Source: Selenobaculum gibii
GTDB taxonomy: Bacteria; Bacillota; Negativicutes; ICN-92133
Direction: 5' to 3'
Assembly (NCBI RefSeq): GCF_030273445.1
Contig: NZ_CP120678.1
Span: 1,899,501 to 1,963,500 of the forward strand
DNA length: 64,000 nt
The notes below the pieces were generated by a model. The model had not been told where the DNA came from and did not search any database. It was given only the letters and a program-made list of their open reading frames with translations. The position numbers were made by a program, and so were the translations under genes. Positions 39,343-51,161 of this stretch are shown piece after piece; position 1 is the first letter of the stretch, and each line of letters starts with the position of its first letter.

Positions 39343-42300
39343 TTATTCTTCAGTTGCAACAACTTCATCTTGTGATGGATGATTTTTTACAACATTAATA
39401 TTACGATAACGTGTCATGCCCGTACCAGCTGGTACTAATTTACCGATAATAACATTTTCCTTTAAGCCGAGCAATGGATCAACTTTACCCTTTATTGCTG
39501 CATCAGTAAGAACACGTGTTGTTTCTTGGAATGATGCTGCAGATAAGAAGGAATCAGTAGCAAGAGAAGCTTTTGTAATACCAAGTAAAATTGGTCTAGC
39601 AACTGCGGGTTCTCCGCCAACTTCAATTGCTTTTGCATTTTCAGTCTCAAAGTTGTTTACATCAATATATTCACCAGGTAAGAAATCCGTATCACCAGAT
39701 TCTTCAACTTTAACTTTATGAAGCATTTGACGAACCATAACCTCAATATGTTTATCATTAATTTCAACACCTTGAGATTTATATACTTTTTGTACTTCAT
39801 ATACTAAGTAACGTTGTGTAGCCTTTAAACCACAAACCCTTAGAATATCGTGTGGATTGATAGATCCTTCTGTAAGTCTATCTCCAGCTTCTACCATTTG
39901 TCCGTCTTTCGCAATAATGCGTGCACCGTAAGGAATTTGGTAAACACGTTCTTCGCCAGTTTCTGGGAAGATAGTTACTTTGCGCATCCCTTTTGTATCT
40001 TTAACTTCAGCGCGACCATCAATTTCAGCAATGATGGATTGACGTTTCGGTTTACGAGCTTCAAATAACTCTTCGACACGTGGCAAACCTTGTGTAATAT
40101 CGTCACCGGCTACCCCACCCGTATGGAACGTACGCATTGTAAGCTGTGTACCAGGTTCACCGATAGATTGAGCTGCGATAATACCAACCGCTTCACCGAC
40201 ATCCACCTGATGACCTGTTGCCAAATTACGCCCATAACATTTGATACATACACCAAATTGTGACTTACAAGTAAGTACAGAACGAATTTTTACTTTTTTA
40301 CGTACTTTACAAATACGTTCTGCTAAATCTTCATCTACTGCTTGATTAATTGCTGCAATAACTTCTCCTGTTTCAGGCTCAACAATATCTTCTGCAAGAA
40401 CACGACCGGCAATACGATCTTTTAAGTGTTCAATAACAGCAGCACCTTCCATAATTGCCTGAACTTCAATACCGCGAATATTATTGTTACGAACTCGTAC
40501 CTCTTTTGCATCGCTAGCTAGAATTGCTTCAATATGATCTTCTGTAAGCGGTACATTTGCAGGTACAATTTCATTTTCATTTTGATCAAATACAGCACTT
40601 GTTGTATTTTTACCAAGCATTTCGCGAATCATTGATTTTTTGATTGTCTCACGAACATGTTCTTCTGGCGCACCTAATGTGATTGTTTCTGTTGTCGTTG
40701 CATTGCTGATATCTCCTTCATAAGAAGTACCACGTACAACGATTTCAGGAATTGAATGTTCAGCAATCAGTTTAAGCTTTTCTTCATCAAGCACTGTTTC
40801 AATAGGAATGATTACTTCGCCCGTTTTCGGATCAGTTACTTCCGCTGCAAGCAAGCGTCCTAATAAAGAGTCTTTTAAGAACTCAATTGCTCCACTTGTA
40901 GAGTTTGCCAATTTCGCACGTTCACGAACTAAATTGATACCTACAATATCACAATCATCTTCACGAACAATTACATCTTGTGCAACGTCAACAAGACGAC
41001 GTGTCAAATATCCAGAATCGGCTGTTCTAAGCGCTGTATCCGCAAGTCCTTTACGAGCACCATGCGTAGAAATAAAGTACTCTAATACCGTTAATCCTTC
41101 ACGGAAATTTGCTTTAATTGGTAAGTCGATAATTTTACCTGATGGATCCGCCATAAGTCCGCGCATACCAGCGAGCTGACGCATCTGTTGGATATTACCG
41201 CGGGCTCCAGAGTTAGCCATCATGTAAATCGGATTAAATCTATCCAAGTTATCCATCATGGCTTTTGTTACATCATCTGTAGCTTTCGTCCATAAGCTGA
41301 TAACTTTGTTATATCTTTCATCATCGGTGATGAGTCCACGACGATATTGTCTTTCGATCGAATTAACTTGTGCTTCCGTATTTGCAAGAATTTCTTTCTT
41401 CTCTTTCGGAATTTTGATGTCGGCAATCGCAACTGTCATACCAGCACGACAAGCATAAGAATAACCAAGATTTTTTACACGGTCAATAACTTCTGCAGTT
41501 TTTGCATTACCAAAGTTACGGTAACAGTTACCAACAAGTTTACCAAGGTTTTTCTTATCCATAAGAATACCTAAGCACCATTCCTCATTATCATCCTTAT
41601 AATAATAACGAATTTCTGGTGGCAAGCTTTCATTAAAGATCATACGGCCAAGCGTGGTGTTAACCATACCATAACCTTCAACGCGCACTTTAATTTGCGC
41701 TTGCAATGATAATTCTTTATGTTGATAAGCAAGCAATGCTTCATTAATGCCAGTCATTACTTTGCCTTCACCTAAAGCACCTGGTTTAACAATTGTTAAA
41801 TAGTACGCTCCAAGTACCATATCCTGCGTAGGAACAGCAACTGGGCGACCATCTTTCGTCGAAAGAATATTGTGTGCGGAAAGCATTAAGATACGTGCTT
41901 CTGCTTGTGCTTCTGCTGATAGTGGTAAATGGATCGCCATTTGGTCACCATCAAAATCGGCATTGTAAGCAGTACATACAAGTGGATGTAATTTTAACGC
42001 ACGCCCTTCTGTAAGTACAGGTTCAAATGCTTGAATTCCTAATCTATGAAGCGTTGGTGCACGATTTAAAAGTACTGGATGCTCTTTAATAACTTCTTCA
42101 AGTACATCCCAAACTTCTGGCCTAATTCTTTCCACCATACGTTTTGCACTCTTAATATTATGTGCGTGACCAGCATTCACTAATTTTTTCATTACAAATG
42201 GCTTGAATAATTCAAGTGCCATTTCTTTAGGTAAACCACATTGATGTAACTTAAGTTCCGGTCCAACAACGATAACGGAACGACCAGAATAGTCAACACG

Positions 42301-43302
42301 TTTACCAAGTAAGTTTTGACGGAAACGCCCTTGTTTACCTTTAAGCATATCGCTCAAAGATTTAAGCGGACGATTTCCTGGGCCTGTTACTGGACGGCCA
42401 CGACGACCATTATCGATTAATGCATCCACCGCTTCTTGTAACATTCTTTTTTCGTTACGAACAATAATATCGGGTGCACCCAAATCAAGTAACCGTTTTA
42501 AACGATTATTACGATTAATAACACGACGATATAAATCATTTAAATCAGAAGTAGCAAAACGGCCACCATCTAGTTGAACCATTGGACGTAATTCCGGTGG
42601 AATTACTGGTACAACATCCATGATCATCCACTCTGGTTTATTGCCAGATTTGCGGAAAGCTTCAACTACTTCCAAGCGACGAATCGCACGAATTTTACGT
42701 TGCCCGCTCACTTCTTTTAATTCTTGACGTAATTCTTTGCTCATTTTTTCTAAATCAAGTTCAGCAAGAAGCTTTTTAATAGATTCAGCACCCATACCAA
42801 CTTTAAATGCTGCACCGTATTTATCTCGGTTTTCACGATACTCATTTTCTGTTAAAAGTTGTTTTTTTATCAAAGGAGTATCTGCAGGATCAAGTACGAT
42901 ATAAGAAGCAAAATATAAAACTTTTTCTAATGATCTAGGTGATATATCTAGAATCAATCCCATGCGACTTGGTATGCCCTTGAAATACCAAATATGCGAT
43001 ACTGGGGCAGCAAGTTCAATGTGCCCCATTCTATCACGACGTACTTTCGAACGCGTAACTTCAACACCGCAACGATCGCAAATAATACCTTTATAACGAA
43101 TACGTTTATACTTACCGCAATGACATTCCCAGTCACGTGTTGGTCCAAAAATTTTTTCACAGAATAAACCCTCACGTTCTGGTTTCAATGTACGATAATT
43201 AATTGTCTCTGGTTTTTTCACTTCACCATGTGACCATTCTCTGATCTTTTCTGGCGAAGCTAAACCTATACGCATCGAATCAAAATTGTTTACATCCAAC
43301 AA
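39343..43302 (-). CDS. rpoC: DNA-directed RNA polymerase subunit beta'
   Basis: Catalytic clamp subunit, 1319 residues. The N-terminal zinc ribbon ([19 protein letters not shown]), the active-site [16 protein letters not shown] and the bridge-helix/trigger-loop regions are intact. Four cysteines near 870-960 ([18 protein letters not shown]) form the second zinc site. It begins at a TTG codon ([20 protein letters not shown]), as does the Bacillus gene. There is no large lineage insert. Follows rpoB by 20 bp. Confidence 0.99.
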   Translation of the reverse strand: MLDVNNFDSMRIGLASPEKIREWSHGEVKKPETINYRTLKPEREGLFCEKIFGPTRDWECHCGKYKRIRYKGIICDRCGVEVTRSKVRRDRMGHIELAAPVSHIWYFKGIPSRMGLILDISPRSLEKVLYFASYIVLDPADTPLIKKQLLTENEYRENRDKYGAAFKVGMGAESIKKLLAELDLEKMSKELRQELKEVSGQRKIRAIRRLEVVEAFRKSGNKPEWMIMDVVPVIPPELRPMVQLDGGRFATSDLNDLYRRVINRNNRLKRLLDLGAPDIIVRNEKRMLQEAVDALIDNGRRGRPVTGPGNRPLKSLSDMLKGKQGRFRQNLLGKRVDYSGRSVIVVGPELKLHQCGLPKEMALELFKPFVMKKLVNAGHAHNIKSAKRMVERIRPEVWDVLEEVIKEHPVLLNRAPTLHRLGIQAFEPVLTEGRALKLHPLVCTAYNADFDGDQMAIHLPLSAEAQAEARILMLSAHNILSTKDGRPVAVPTQDMVLGAYYLTIVKPGALGEGKVMTGINEALLAYQHKELSLQAQIKVRVEGYGMVNTTLGRMIFNESLPPEIRYYYKDDNEEWCLGILMDKKNLGKLVGNCYRNFGNAKTAEVIDRVKNLGYSYACRAGMTVAIADIKIPKEKKEILANTEAQVNSIERQYRRGLITDDERYNKVISLWTKATDDVTKAMMDNLDRFNPIYMMANSGARGNIQQMRQLAGMRGLMADPSGKIIDLPIKANFREGLTVLEYFISTHGARKGLADTALRTADSGYLTRRLVDVAQDVIVREDDCDIVGINLVRERAKLANSTSGAIEFLKDSLLGRLLAAEVTDPKTGEVIIPIETVLDEEKLKLIAEHSIPEIVVRGTSYEGDISNATTTETITLGAPEEHVRETIKKSMIREMLGKNTTSAVFDQNENEIVPANVPLTEDHIEAILASDAKEVRVRNNNIRGIEVQAIMEGAAVIEHLKDRIAGRVLAEDIVEPETGEVIAAINQAVDEDLAERICKVRKKVKIRSVLTCKSQFGVCIKCYGRNLATGHQVDVGEAVGIIAAQSIGEPGTQLTMRTFHTGGVAGDDITQGLPRVEELFEARKPKRQSIIAEIDGRAEVKDTKGMRKVTIFPETGEERVYQIPYGARIIAKDGQMVEAGDRLTEGSINPHDILRVCGLKATQRYLVYEVQKVYKSQGVEINDKHIEVMVRQMLHKVKVEESGDTDFLPGEYIDVNNFETENAKAIEVGGEPAVARPILLGITKASLATDSFLSAASFQETTRVLTDAAIKGKVDPLLGLKENVIIGKLVPAGTGMTRYRNINVVKNHPSQDEVVATEE

Positions 43303-43322
43303 GGGGGTGTCACTCCCTTCTA

Positions 43323-46300
43323 TTATTCGAAGTCATCTTCGACTAAATCATCAATTTCTAAAGATACATCAGCATCTTCATCGTCCAAATTCTCATCATT
43401 CGGGAATTTTCCAAGTTCAGCAATAATATCTAAATCAGCTGTATCAGGTTCAGCCTCTTCATTTCCTTCAGCATCATCGTTATATGCCTCAGGTTTTAAA
43501 GCTGGCTCCGTTGGTGGCTTTGGTTGTACGCCATCCACATTTAAATCTAATTGTTTTGCTGTTTCATTAATATCTTCATCTGTATCACGAATCATAATTT
43601 CTTGCGCATCTTCAGTTAATACTTTAATGTCAAGTCCGATACTTTGTAGCTCTTTAATCAATACTTTAAATGATTCTGGTACACCTGGTTCTGGTATATT
43701 TTCGCCTTTTACGATCGCTTCATACGTCTTAACACGTCCGACGACATCATCAGATTTTACTGTTAAGATTTCTTGCAATGTATAAGCAGCACCATAAGCT
43801 TCTAATGCCCAAACTTCCATTTCCCCAAAACGTTGTCCACCAAATTGAGCTTTACCACCCAATGGTTGTTGCGTTACTAAGGAGTATGGACCAGTTGACC
43901 GAGCATGAATCTTATCGTCAACTAAATGCGCCAATTTTAACATATAAACACAGCCAACAGTTACAGGGTTATCAAATGGATCTCCTGTACGACCATCGTA
44001 AAGAATCGTTTTACCATCATCACGAAGCCCTGCTGCTTTTAACGTTGAAAACACTTCTGTCTCTTTCGCGCCGTCGAATACTGGGGTTGAAATATGAATA
44101 CCCGCAACATCAGGTACCGGCATACCATTTTTATCTATATCATAACCTAAGTCACGTAATCTAGTTTCTACTGTAGGATCACCAGCTTTAATCTGCATAC
44201 CAAGCGCACGAGCTGCCATACCTAAGTGAGTTTCAAGTACCTGACCAATATTCATACGCGAAGGTACACCTAATGGGTTAAGTACAATCTGTACTGGCGT
44301 TCCATCTGGTAAAAACGGCATATCTTCCTCACGCATAATACGTGAAACAACCCCTTTATTACCATGGCGACCGGCCATTTTATCGCCGACAGAAATCTTA
44401 CGTTTCTGTGCAATATAACAACGTACAAGATGATTTACTCCTGGTGGCAATTCGTCACCATTTTCACGACTGAACACCTTAACATCAACAATCTTACCAG
44501 CTTCTCCATGTGGTACACGAAGTGATGTATCACGTACTTCACGAGCTTTTTCACCGAAAATTGCCCGAAGTAACCGTTCTTCCGCCGTAAGCTCAGTTTC
44601 GCCTTTCGGCGTTACTTTACCTACTAAGATATCTCCTGGACGAACTTCAGCACCAATGCAGATAATACCGCGATCATCTAAATCACGTAAAGCTTCTTCA
44701 GCTACATTTGGAATATCACGTGTAATTTCTTCTGGCCCAAGTTTTGTATCACGAGCATCACATTCATATTCTTCAATATGTATGGAAGTATAGATATCTT
44801 CTTTTACTAATTTTTCACTAAGTAAAATCGCATCCTCGTAATTGTAACCTTCCCAAGGCATAAATGCTACCAACACATTATAACCAAGAGCTAATTCTCC
44901 ATTGTCAGTCGCCGGACCATCAGCAAGAACTTGTTTTTTTACAATTACATCGTCTTTATGAACAATTGGACGCTGATTAATGCAAGTACCTTGGTTAGAA
45001 CGAAGGTACTTTTGCATTTTATAAATATCTAACGCACCTTTTTCAGTGCGAATATGAATTTCATCTGCTGTTACTTTTTCAACCACACCAGAATTTTTAG
45101 CAAGAATCATTACCCCTGAATCGCAAGCAGCTTTATATTCCATACCAGTTCCAACAATCGGAGCTTGTGTACGAAGTAACGGTACCGCTTGACGTTGCAT
45201 GTTCGCCCCCATTAAGGCACGATTCGCATCATCGTTTTCAAGGAAAGGAATCATTGCCGTTGCTATAGATACAACTTGTTTTGGCGAAACGTCCATATAG
45301 TCTACGCTTTCCCCCGGAACGAGTAATGTATCATGTTTATAACGCGCTGTAACGCGCTCATCAGCAAACCATCCATCATCATTTAATTCTTGGTTTGCCT
45401 GTGCAACAATCATTTCATCTTCTTCATCGGCAGTTAGATAACGAACATCATCTGTAACTTTGCGATTTACTTTATCTACTTTACGATATGGAGTTTCAAT
45501 AAAACCAAATTCATTAATTCTACCATAAGTAGAAAGCGAACCAATCAAACCGATGTTAGGACCTTCTGGTGTTTCAATTGGACACATACGGCCATAGTGA
45601 GAGTGATGGACGTCACGAACTTCGAAGCCCGCGCGTTCACGACTTAAACCACCAGGACCTAATGCACTTAAACGGCGTTTATGTGTCAATTCACTTAATG
45701 GATTATGTTGGTCCATGAACTGTGACAACTGGCTGGAACCAAAGAATTCTTTAATCGCAGCTACAACTGGACGGATGTTAATTAAAGCCTGAGGGGTAAT
45801 TACATCAACGTCTTGAATTGTCATACGTTCTTTTACGACACGTTCCATTCTGGATAAACCAATTCTAAATTGATTTTGCAACAATTCACCAACAGAACGA
45901 ACACGTCTATTCCCTAGATGATCGATATCATCAGTATTGCCGAACCCATCCATTAAGTTTAATAAGTAGTTAATTGAAGCAATAATATCTTCTTTTGTAA
46001 TTGTTCTATGTTTATACGGTAAAGTAGGCGAACAAATCATTTTGATTGGATTACCTTCTTTATCCTTAATTTTAATTTCAATTACTTGATCTGCTTCAAA
46101 TAATTTAACTTCATCAAGCTCTTCTAGCATACTTTCAGTAACAACAGTATCTGCTGGAAGAATGATTTCCCCTGTTTCTTTATCAACAATAGGCTGATAA
46201 AGAGTTTTACCCATCAAACGTCTCTTCCAACCTAATTTTTTCGTCAATTTATAACGACCAACCGTAGCTAAATCATAACGTTTTGGATCAAAGAATAATG

Positions 46301-47075
46301 ATTCTAATAATTGGGTAGCATTATCTACAGTTGGAGGTTCACCTGGACGAAGTCTTTTATAGATTTCAACCAAGGCTTCTTCTCTTGAATCCGTATTATC
46401 GCGTTCTAAAGTCGCTTTAATACGAACATCGTCACCAAATAATTCTGAAATCATCGTATTAGACCCATAGCCTAATGCACGAATCAATACAGTTACAGGT
46501 AACTTACGAGTTCTATCAACTCGTACCGAAATAACATCATTCGCATCTGTTTCTAATTCTAGCCACGCACCGCGATTCGGAATTACCGTAGCATTGTACA
46601 ATTTTTTACCACTAGCATCAATCGTTTCACCATAGTACGCTCCTGGAGAACGTACTAACTGACTTACAATAACACGTTCCGCACCGTTAATAATGAACGT
46701 ACCAGTATCAGTCATTAACGGAAAATCGCCCATAAACACTTCTTGTTCTTTTATTTCGCCTGTTTCACGATTAATCAATCGTACATTTACTCTTAGTGGT
46801 GCAGAATGCGTGACATCACGTTCTTTGCATTCATCAACATCGTATTTTGCTTCACCTAAGTTAAAAGCTTCAAACGATAACACTAAGTTTCCTGTAAAAT
46901 CCTGAATAGGTGAAATATCGTGGAAGATTTCCTGTAAACCTTCCTTCAAAAACCACTCATAGGAATTTCTTTGAATATCAAGAAGATGAGGCATGTCCAG
47001 TACTTCTTTAATTTTTGCATAGCTATACCTGACTCTTTTGCCCACCGGAACAGGATTGAACATTAAATCCTTCAC
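43323..47075 (-). CDS. rpoB: DNA-directed RNA polymerase subunit beta
   Basis: Catalytic subunit, 1250 residues. The rifampicin-pocket region reads [31 protein letters not shown] (given in parts: [30 protein letters not shown]) and matches the sensitive wild type. The active-site and beta-flap motifs are present ([15 protein letters not shown]). A strongly acidic tail after about residue 1180 (ends DLVEDDFE) is longer than in many relatives. Preceded by an own promoter and a leader of about 260 bases. Confidence 0.99.
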   Translation of the reverse strand: MKDLMFNPVPVGKRVRYSYAKIKEVLDMPHLLDIQRNSYEWFLKEGLQEIFHDISPIQDFTGNLVLSFEAFNLGEAKYDVDECKERDVTHSAPLRVNVRLINRETGEIKEQEVFMGDFPLMTDTGTFIINGAERVIVSQLVRSPGAYYGETIDASGKKLYNATVIPNRGAWLELETDANDVISVRVDRTRKLPVTVLIRALGYGSNTMISELFGDDVRIKATLERDNTDSREEALVEIYKRLRPGEPPTVDNATQLLESLFFDPKRYDLATVGRYKLTKKLGWKRRLMGKTLYQPIVDKETGEIILPADTVVTESMLEELDEVKLFEADQVIEIKIKDKEGNPIKMICSPTLPYKHRTITKEDIIASINYLLNLMDGFGNTDDIDHLGNRRVRSVGELLQNQFRIGLSRMERVVKERMTIQDVDVITPQALINIRPVVAAIKEFFGSSQLSQFMDQHNPLSELTHKRRLSALGPGGLSRERAGFEVRDVHHSHYGRMCPIETPEGPNIGLIGSLSTYGRINEFGFIETPYRKVDKVNRKVTDDVRYLTADEEDEMIVAQANQELNDDGWFADERVTARYKHDTLLVPGESVDYMDVSPKQVVSIATAMIPFLENDDANRALMGANMQRQAVPLLRTQAPIVGTGMEYKAACDSGVMILAKNSGVVEKVTADEIHIRTEKGALDIYKMQKYLRSNQGTCINQRPIVHKDDVIVKKQVLADGPATDNGELALGYNVLVAFMPWEGYNYEDAILLSEKLVKEDIYTSIHIEEYECDARDTKLGPEEITRDIPNVAEEALRDLDDRGIICIGAEVRPGDILVGKVTPKGETELTAEERLLRAIFGEKAREVRDTSLRVPHGEAGKIVDVKVFSRENGDELPPGVNHLVRCYIAQKRKISVGDKMAGRHGNKGVVSRIMREEDMPFLPDGTPVQIVLNPLGVPSRMNIGQVLETHLGMAARALGMQIKAGDPTVETRLRDLGYDIDKNGMPVPDVAGIHISTPVFDGAKETEVFSTLKAAGLRDDGKTILYDGRTGDPFDNPVTVGCVYMLKLAHLVDDKIHARSTGPYSLVTQQPLGGKAQFGGQRFGEMEVWALEAYGAAYTLQEILTVKSDDVVGRVKTYEAIVKGENIPEPGVPESFKVLIKELQSIGLDIKVLTEDAQEIMIRDTDEDINETAKQLDLNVDGVQPKPPTEPALKPEAYNDDAEGNEEAEPDTADLDIIAELGKFPNDENLDDEDADVSLEIDDLVEDDFE

Positions 47076-47149
47076 CCCTTAGCCCAATTTGACTAAACTT
47101 CGCAGTCATGGCAGGATAAAAATGATAAATGGAGAAGATATATAATATC

Positions 47150-47189
47150 AAAAAAAGACAAGGCTTTTGCTAAATAACATTTCACCTTG
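47150..47189 (-). terminator. Possible attenuator in the rpoBC leader
   Basis: In the minus direction CAAGG (47189-47185) and CCTTG (47163-47159) pair across a 21-base loop region and run straight into TCTTTTTTTG. The stem is short. It lies between the rpoB promoter and rpoB, so it could set how much polymerase mRNA is finished. Confidence 0.4.
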
Positions 47190-47338
47190 CTTTTTTATTG
47201 ATGAGATACCATCTTCATCCTCCATTATATTACTATTTCCTACCAGTTCGCATGTTATACCTAAATTGAATATTTTTATTGCAGAAACCTACACAATCGT
47301 AGAAATATGTATTTTTATTATACGTTCTGCATTAAAAA

Positions 47339-47367
47339 ATATTATCACAAACATCTTCATTTGTCAA
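47339..47367 (-). promoter_or_regulatory. rpoB-rpoC promoter
   Basis: TTGACA (47367-47362), 17-bp spacer, TAATAT (47344-47339), just past the rplL terminator. It gives rpoBC its own start separate from the L10/L12 operon. Confidence 0.8.
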
Positions 47368-47390
47368 TCTTTTATTTATGAATTTATAGC

Positions 47391-47422
47391 AAAATTAAAG
47401 AGTACCTTTTGGGTACTCTTTA
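47391..47422 (-). terminator. Intrinsic terminator after rplL
   Basis: TAAAGAGTACC and GGTACTCTTTA perfect arms (47396-47422) followed on the minus strand by ATTTTG. Lies 20 bp past the rplL stop. Confidence 0.85.
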
Positions 47423-47442
47423 ATTTTTCATATCAGTTAAAA

Positions 47443-47811
47443 TTATTTAACTTCTACAGTTGCGCCAGCTTCTTCAAGTTTTGCTTTAAGAGCATCAGCA
47501 TCAGCTTTACTTACTTTTTCTTTTACAGCTTTAGGAGCACCATCAACTAATTCTTTAGCTTCTTTAAGACCTAAGCCAGTTGCTTCGCGAACAGCTTTGA
47601 TAACATTAATTTTGCTAGCACCAGCAGATGCTAAGATAACGTCAAATTCGCTTTTTTCTTCAGCAGCAGCAGCGCCAGCTACAGGAGCAGCAGCCATAGC
47701 TACAGGAGCAGCAGCGGATACACCAAATTTTTCCTCTAAAGCTTTCACTAATTCAGATAATTCAAGAACTGTCATGTTCTCAATAGCTTCCATAATTTGT
47801 TCTTTATTCAT
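47443..47811 (-). CDS. rplL: 50S ribosomal protein L7/L12
   Basis: Stalk protein that recruits translation GTPases, 122 residues from ATG 47811 ([20 protein letters not shown]). The Ala-rich hinge ([20 protein letters not shown]) and the factor-binding C-terminal domain ([20 protein letters not shown]) are typical. An upstream in-frame ATG adds eight unconserved residues. Confidence 0.98.
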   Translation of the reverse strand: MNKEQIMEAIENMTVLELSELVKALEEKFGVSAAAPVAMAAAPVAGAAAAEEKSEFDVILASAGASKINVIKAVREATGLGLKEAKELVDGAPKAVKEKVSKADADALKAKLEEAGATVEVK

Positions 47812-47868
47812 TATAAAATACCTCCAAAAATTCATTTTTATTAATTTATTGTTTTATTAATTCACGCA

Positions 47869-48399
47869 TCACGCAGATTCTTTTTGTTGACGAATTGCAT
47901 CAAGCGCATAAACCACATTGCGGATAGAACCTTGCAATACATTGACAAGACCGGCAATTGGGGATTGCATACCAGCAAGAACTTGTGCAATAAGCACTTC
48001 GCGTGCAGGTAATGCAGCAAGAGCTTTAACGCCATCGGCGTCAATTACTTTGCCTTCTACAAGACCAGCTTTTACTTCTAGAGCTTTTAATTTGTTTTCT
48101 TTAATAAACTCAGAAATAAGTTTTGCCGGAGCTACTGGATCAGTCGCAGAAATTGCGATTGCAGTAGTACCTTCAAGATATTGTTCTAAACCTTCAATAC
48201 CTAACTCATTAGTCGCAATGCGAAGCATCGTATTTTTTACAACACGATACTCAACACCCGCTTCACGTAGTCTAGCACGAAGTTCAGTATCTTGAGCAAC
48301 ACTTAAACCACTATAAGTAGTTAATACAGCACCTTGGGCACTGCCAATTTTTTCTTTTAAACTAGCAACAACTGCTTGTTTTGCTGAAGTTACAGCCAT
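47869..48399 (-). CDS. rplJ: 50S ribosomal protein L10
   Basis: Stalk base protein that holds L12 dimers, 176 residues. Contains the rRNA-binding N-terminal half (VLTTYSGLSVAQDTELRARL) and the C-terminal helix that binds L12 (IAGLVNVLQGSIRNVVYALD). With L12 it is the expected regulator of the leader upstream. GAGGAGGTG precedes the ATG. Confidence 0.98.
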   Translation of the reverse strand: MAVTSAKQAVVASLKEKIGSAQGAVLTTYSGLSVAQDTELRARLREAGVEYRVVKNTMLRIATNELGIEGLEQYLEGTTAIAISATDPVAPAKLISEFIKENKLKALEVKAGLVEGKVIDADGVKALAALPAREVLIAQVLAGMQSPIAGLVNVLQGSIRNVVYALDAIRQQKESA

Positions 48400-48404
48400 G
48401 AACT

Positions 48405-48571
48405 ACACCTCCTCTCATTAAATAACGCGAAAAGACCTCCGGCAGTAAATACCGGAGGTCGTAAATGGCAATGTAAGCCACACTTAAATCTCCGACCTCG
48501 GCAGGAGGACTACTCCATTATGCATACGCACCTGCTATCTACAGCCTTAAAAATTATTAAGTTGTAAGACT
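48405..48571 (-). ncRNA. L10 ribosomal protein leader with attenuator
   Basis: The untranslated region before rplJ contains the segment characteristic of L10 leaders (GGAGTAGTCCTCCTGCCGAG at 48513-48494). It is followed by an intrinsic terminator, GACCTCCGG/CCGGAGGTC (48434-48460) and TTTT, ahead of the ribosome site. In Firmicutes this RNA binds the L10-L12 complex and controls rplJL by premature termination. Confidence 0.85.
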
Positions 48572-48575
48572 AAAA

Positions 48576-49274
48576 TTAGCCTTTGGCGGAAACTTTAAGT
48601 GGATTAACCTTAATGCCAGGGCCCATAGTTGCGCTTACAGAAATTGAACGCATATATTGACCTTTAGCAGCAGCAGGTTTCACTTTATTTAATGTATCAA
48701 TTAAGGTCTGGAAGTTTTCTAATAACTTCTCAGCATCGAATGACACTTTACCGATAGGGGCATGGATATTCCCAGCTTTATCTGTACGGTATTCGATTTT
48801 ACCTGCTTTAATTTCATTAATAGCACGAGTAAGGTCTAAAGTTACAGTACCAACTTTAGGATTTGGCATTAAACCTCTTGGACCAAGGATTTTACCTAAA
48901 CGTCCAACCGTACCCATCATATCAGGAGTAGCTACAGCAACATCAAAGTCTGCCCAGCCTCCTTGAATTTTTGCAACAAGTTCATCAGAACCAACAAAAT
49001 CAGCACCAGCTGCTTCTGCTTCTTTCACTTTGTCGCCCTTAGCAAATACTAACACACGTTTACTTTTACCAGTACCATGTGGTAATACAACAGCACCACG
49101 AACTTGTTGATCAGCATGTTTAGGATCTACACCTAATTTTACAGCAAGTTCAACACTTTCGTCAAATTTAGCTGTAGCCGTTTTTTTCACAAGTTCAATC
49201 GCTTCTTGCGGATCATATAATTTATCTTCAATAAGTTTTGCAACTTCTTGATATTTCTTACCGAATTTTGGCAT
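48576..49274 (-). CDS. rplA: 50S ribosomal protein L1
   Basis: L1-stalk protein that moves deacylated tRNA to the E site, 232 residues from ATG 49274 ([20 protein letters not shown]). Conserved [20 protein letters not shown] near the middle. The open frame extends 17 codons further upstream, but no ribosome site serves that start. Follows rplK. Confidence 0.98.
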   Translation of the reverse strand: MPKFGKKYQEVAKLIEDKLYDPQEAIELVKKTATAKFDESVELAVKLGVDPKHADQQVRGAVVLPHGTGKSKRVLVFAKGDKVKEAEAAGADFVGSDELVAKIQGGWADFDVAVATPDMMGTVGRLGKILGPRGLMPNPKVGTVTLDLTRAINEIKAGKIEYRTDKAGNIHAPIGKVSFDAEKLLENFQTLIDTLNKVKPAAAKGQYMRSISVSATMGPGIKVNPLKVSAKG

Positions 49275-49333
49275 CTTTCTTTCCCCTTTCGTGGTAATAG
49301 CGGTTATTCCTCCCACAGATATCAAATGCAGAA

Positions 49334-49759
49334 TTAATCTACGATTTCAATACCCATGCTGCGAGCAGTACCTTCAATCATGCGAGTAGCAGCTTCAAGG
49401 TTAGCAGCATTTAAATCTTTCATTTTACTTTCAGCAATTTCCATAGCTTTAGCACGTGGTAATTTAGCAACTTTCTTCTTGTTAGGTTCACCAGAAGCAG
49501 TTTCAATACCAGCAGCTTTTTTAAGAAGAACAGCAGCTGGAGGAGTCTTCGTGATAAATGTAAAGGATCTATCTTCAAAAACTGTAATCTCAACTGGAAT
49601 AATAAGACCAGCTTGTTGTGCAGTTCTTTCGTTAAAGTCTTTTACGAAAGCCATGATATTAACACCAGCTTGACCTAGTGCAGGACCAACTGGAGGAGCT
49701 GGAGTAGCTTTACCAGCAGGAACTTGCAATTTTACAAGTTTAACAACTTTTTTCGGCAT
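49334..49759 (-). CDS. rplK: 50S ribosomal protein L11
   Basis: GTPase-centre protein, 141 residues. Begins [20 protein letters not shown] with the proline-rich thiostrepton region and [17 protein letters not shown]. Its end [13 protein letters not shown] is normal. Follows nusG by 28 bp. Confidence 0.98.
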   Translation of the reverse strand: MPKKVVKLVKLQVPAGKATPAPPVGPALGQAGVNIMAFVKDFNERTAQQAGLIIPVEITVFEDRSFTFITKTPPAAVLLKKAAGIETASGEPNKKKVAKLPRAKAMEIAESKMKDLNAANLEAATRMIEGTARSMGIEIVD

Positions 49760-49787
49760 TTGTATTACACCTCCTTAATATAAACCA

Positions 49788-50318
49788 TTAAATCTTTTCT
49801 ACTTGAGTAAAATCCAGTTCAACTGGAGTTTCACGTCCAAACATACTAACAAGAACTTTTATCTTGCTACGTTCAGGATTAATTTCTGTCACTGTAGCTT
49901 CAAAATTCTCAAAAGCACCAGAAGTAATTTTCACCGCTTGTGATACTTCAATATCAAACTTCGGCTTCAACTCTTCAATCCCCATGGATTTAAGAATTCG
50001 TTTCACTTCAGCATCTGTCAAAGGTATAGGCTTCGTTCCAGAACCAACAAACCCAGTAACACCCGGTGTATTACGAACAATATACCAAGATTTATCACTT
50101 ACAATCATTTCAACCAATGCATATCCAGGAAAAACTTTTTTCTTCGTGACTTTTTTTTGGTCACCTTTGTATTCAACTTCATCTTCCATAGGAACTACAA
50201 TGCGAAAAATCTCATCTTCCATTCCCATAGAATGAACTTTACGTTCTAGATTAGCTTTTACTTTATTTTCATAGCCTGAATATGTATGGATTACATACCA
50301 TTTTTTTTCGGATTCCAT
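49788..50318 (-). CDS. nusG: Transcription termination/antitermination protein NusG
   Basis: Polymerase-binding elongation factor, 176 residues. The NGN domain (KKWYVIHTYSGYENKVKANL, then GYALVEMIVSDKSWYIVRNT) and the KOW domain (FENFEATVTEINPERSKIKV) are both present. ATG 50318 is taken; a GTG directly before it is also open. The ribosome site is weak, and the gene may rely on coupling from secE, 43 bases upstream. Confidence 0.97.
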   Translation of the reverse strand: MESEKKWYVIHTYSGYENKVKANLERKVHSMGMEDEIFRIVVPMEDEVEYKGDQKKVTKKKVFPGYALVEMIVSDKSWYIVRNTPGVTGFVGSGTKPIPLTDAEVKRILKSMGIEELKPKFDIEVSQAVKITSGAFENFEATVTEINPERSKIKVLVSMFGRETPVELDFTQVEKI

Positions 50319-50361
50319 CACTTAAGGGACGACAACTACGTCCCCCACCCCCTTAGCCGAA

Positions 50362-50580
50362 TTAACGTAAAAAAAGTTCTAGCAAACGCGCAAATACACC
50401 GTCAATTAAACCGATAAGCGCAGCTATAAACACTACAGAAATAAAAACCACACCTGTATACGCTATAAGTTCCTTTTTATTAGGCCATGATACTTTACGC
50501 ATCTCCGCCTTTACTTCACGGAAAAATTTCTTAACACGTGAACCGTTAGCTTGAACAGCTGTTTCTTGAGCAGCCATCAT
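50362..50580 (-). CDS. secE: Protein translocase subunit SecE
   Basis: Essential clamp of the SecYE channel, 72 residues. It has the single-helix short form: an amphipathic segment (VKKFFREVKAEMRKVSWPNK) and one membrane helix (VVFISVVFIAALIGLIDGVF). Two adjacent ATG codons follow GGGG; 50580 is chosen. The longer open frame upstream overlaps tRNA-Trp and is not coding. Confidence 0.95.
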   Translation of the reverse strand: MMAAQETAVQANGSRVKKFFREVKAEMRKVSWPNKKELIAYTGVVFISVVFIAALIGLIDGVFARLLELFLR

Positions 50581-50624
50581 TTCACATCCCCGTAACATAC
50601 TGCTAGATACACCACAAAGTAAAT

Positions 50625-50700
50625 TGGCAGGGGCAGTAGGACTTGAACCCACAACCAATGGTTTTGGAGACCACTACTCTACCAATTGAGCTATACCCCT
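50625..50700 (-). tRNA. trnW: tRNA-Trp (CCA)
   Basis: 76 nt including encoded CCA. The acceptor AGGGGTA pairs with TGCCCCT, and the anticodon loop is CTCCAAA. It lies inside the rpmG-secE-nusG transcript. Confidence 0.95.
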
Positions 50701-50726
50701 ATATCAAAACAAATTTAAGCAAAATT

Positions 50727-50876
50727 TTATTTTGTTTCTTTGTGTAAAGTGTGTTTTTTGCAAAACTTGCAGTATTTGTTGAATTCTAATCTATCCGGGT
50801 CATTTTTTTTGTTTTTATTGGTCTGATAATTACGTTGTTTACATTCAACGCAGGCCAATGTAACTGCATTACGCAT
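50727..50876 (-). CDS. rpmG: 50S ribosomal protein L33, zinc type
   Basis: A 49-residue protein ([20 protein letters not shown]) with two zinc pairs, CVEC and CKFC. ATG 50876 has GAGGGG eight bases before it. It starts the rpmG-tRNA-Trp-secE-nusG-rplK-rplA transcript. Confidence 0.95.
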   Translation of the reverse strand: MRNAVTLACVECKQRNYQTNKNKKNDPDRLEFNKYCKFCKKHTLHKETK

Positions 50877-50930
50877 CCTATGCACCCCTCTTGCCTGAAA
50901 ATATACTACATTTCAAAATGTCACTAATAT

Positions 50931-50959
50931 AATTTATCATAATTAATCCAAGCTGTCAA
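50931..50959 (-). promoter_or_regulatory. rpmG-secE-nusG-rplKA promoter
   Basis: TTGACA (50959-50954), 17-bp spacer, TAAATT (50936-50931). A perfect DnaA-box sequence (TTATCCACA, 50964-50972) lies four bases upstream of the -35. Confidence 0.75.
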
Positions 50960-51028
50960 CAGCTTATCCACACCTTTTTCTATCAAGATTATTCCAGCAA
51001 AAACTTATTTTAAAAACCTTCACAGTAA

Positions 51029-51120
51029 TAAGTTGAAATAAACAGATACTTATGTAGATATTTTACTTATTATATACATTAATAAAACCTATATACATAA
51101 GTTTATGATAAACAGATACC
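51029..51120. repeat. Two imperfect 22-23 bp direct repeats
   Basis: ATAAGTTGAA followed by ATAAACAGATAC at 51029-51050, and ATAAGTTTATG followed by ATAAACAGATAC at 51098-51120. They lie in the gap between the tRNA cluster and rpmG. No known function. Confidence 0.5.
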
Positions 51121-51127
51121 TTGACAT

Positions 51128-51152
51128 AAATAAAAACCCCAATAGGGGTTTG
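51128..51152 (-). terminator. Intrinsic terminator after the tRNA cluster
   Basis: AAACCCC/GGGGTTT stem (51134-51151) with TTTTTATTT following on the minus strand, 10 bp past tRNA-Met. Confidence 0.82.
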
Positions 51153-51161
51153 TTTTTTTGT

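Noticed and set aside
43778-44164. 128-codon plus-strand frame inside rpoB
   Set aside because: Antisense to a conserved part of rpoB, with no ribosome site and no recognisable domain.
50581-50658. N-terminal extension of secE
   Set aside because: The longer open frame overlaps tRNA-Trp and has no conserved residues; the doubled ATG at 50580 has a ribosome site.
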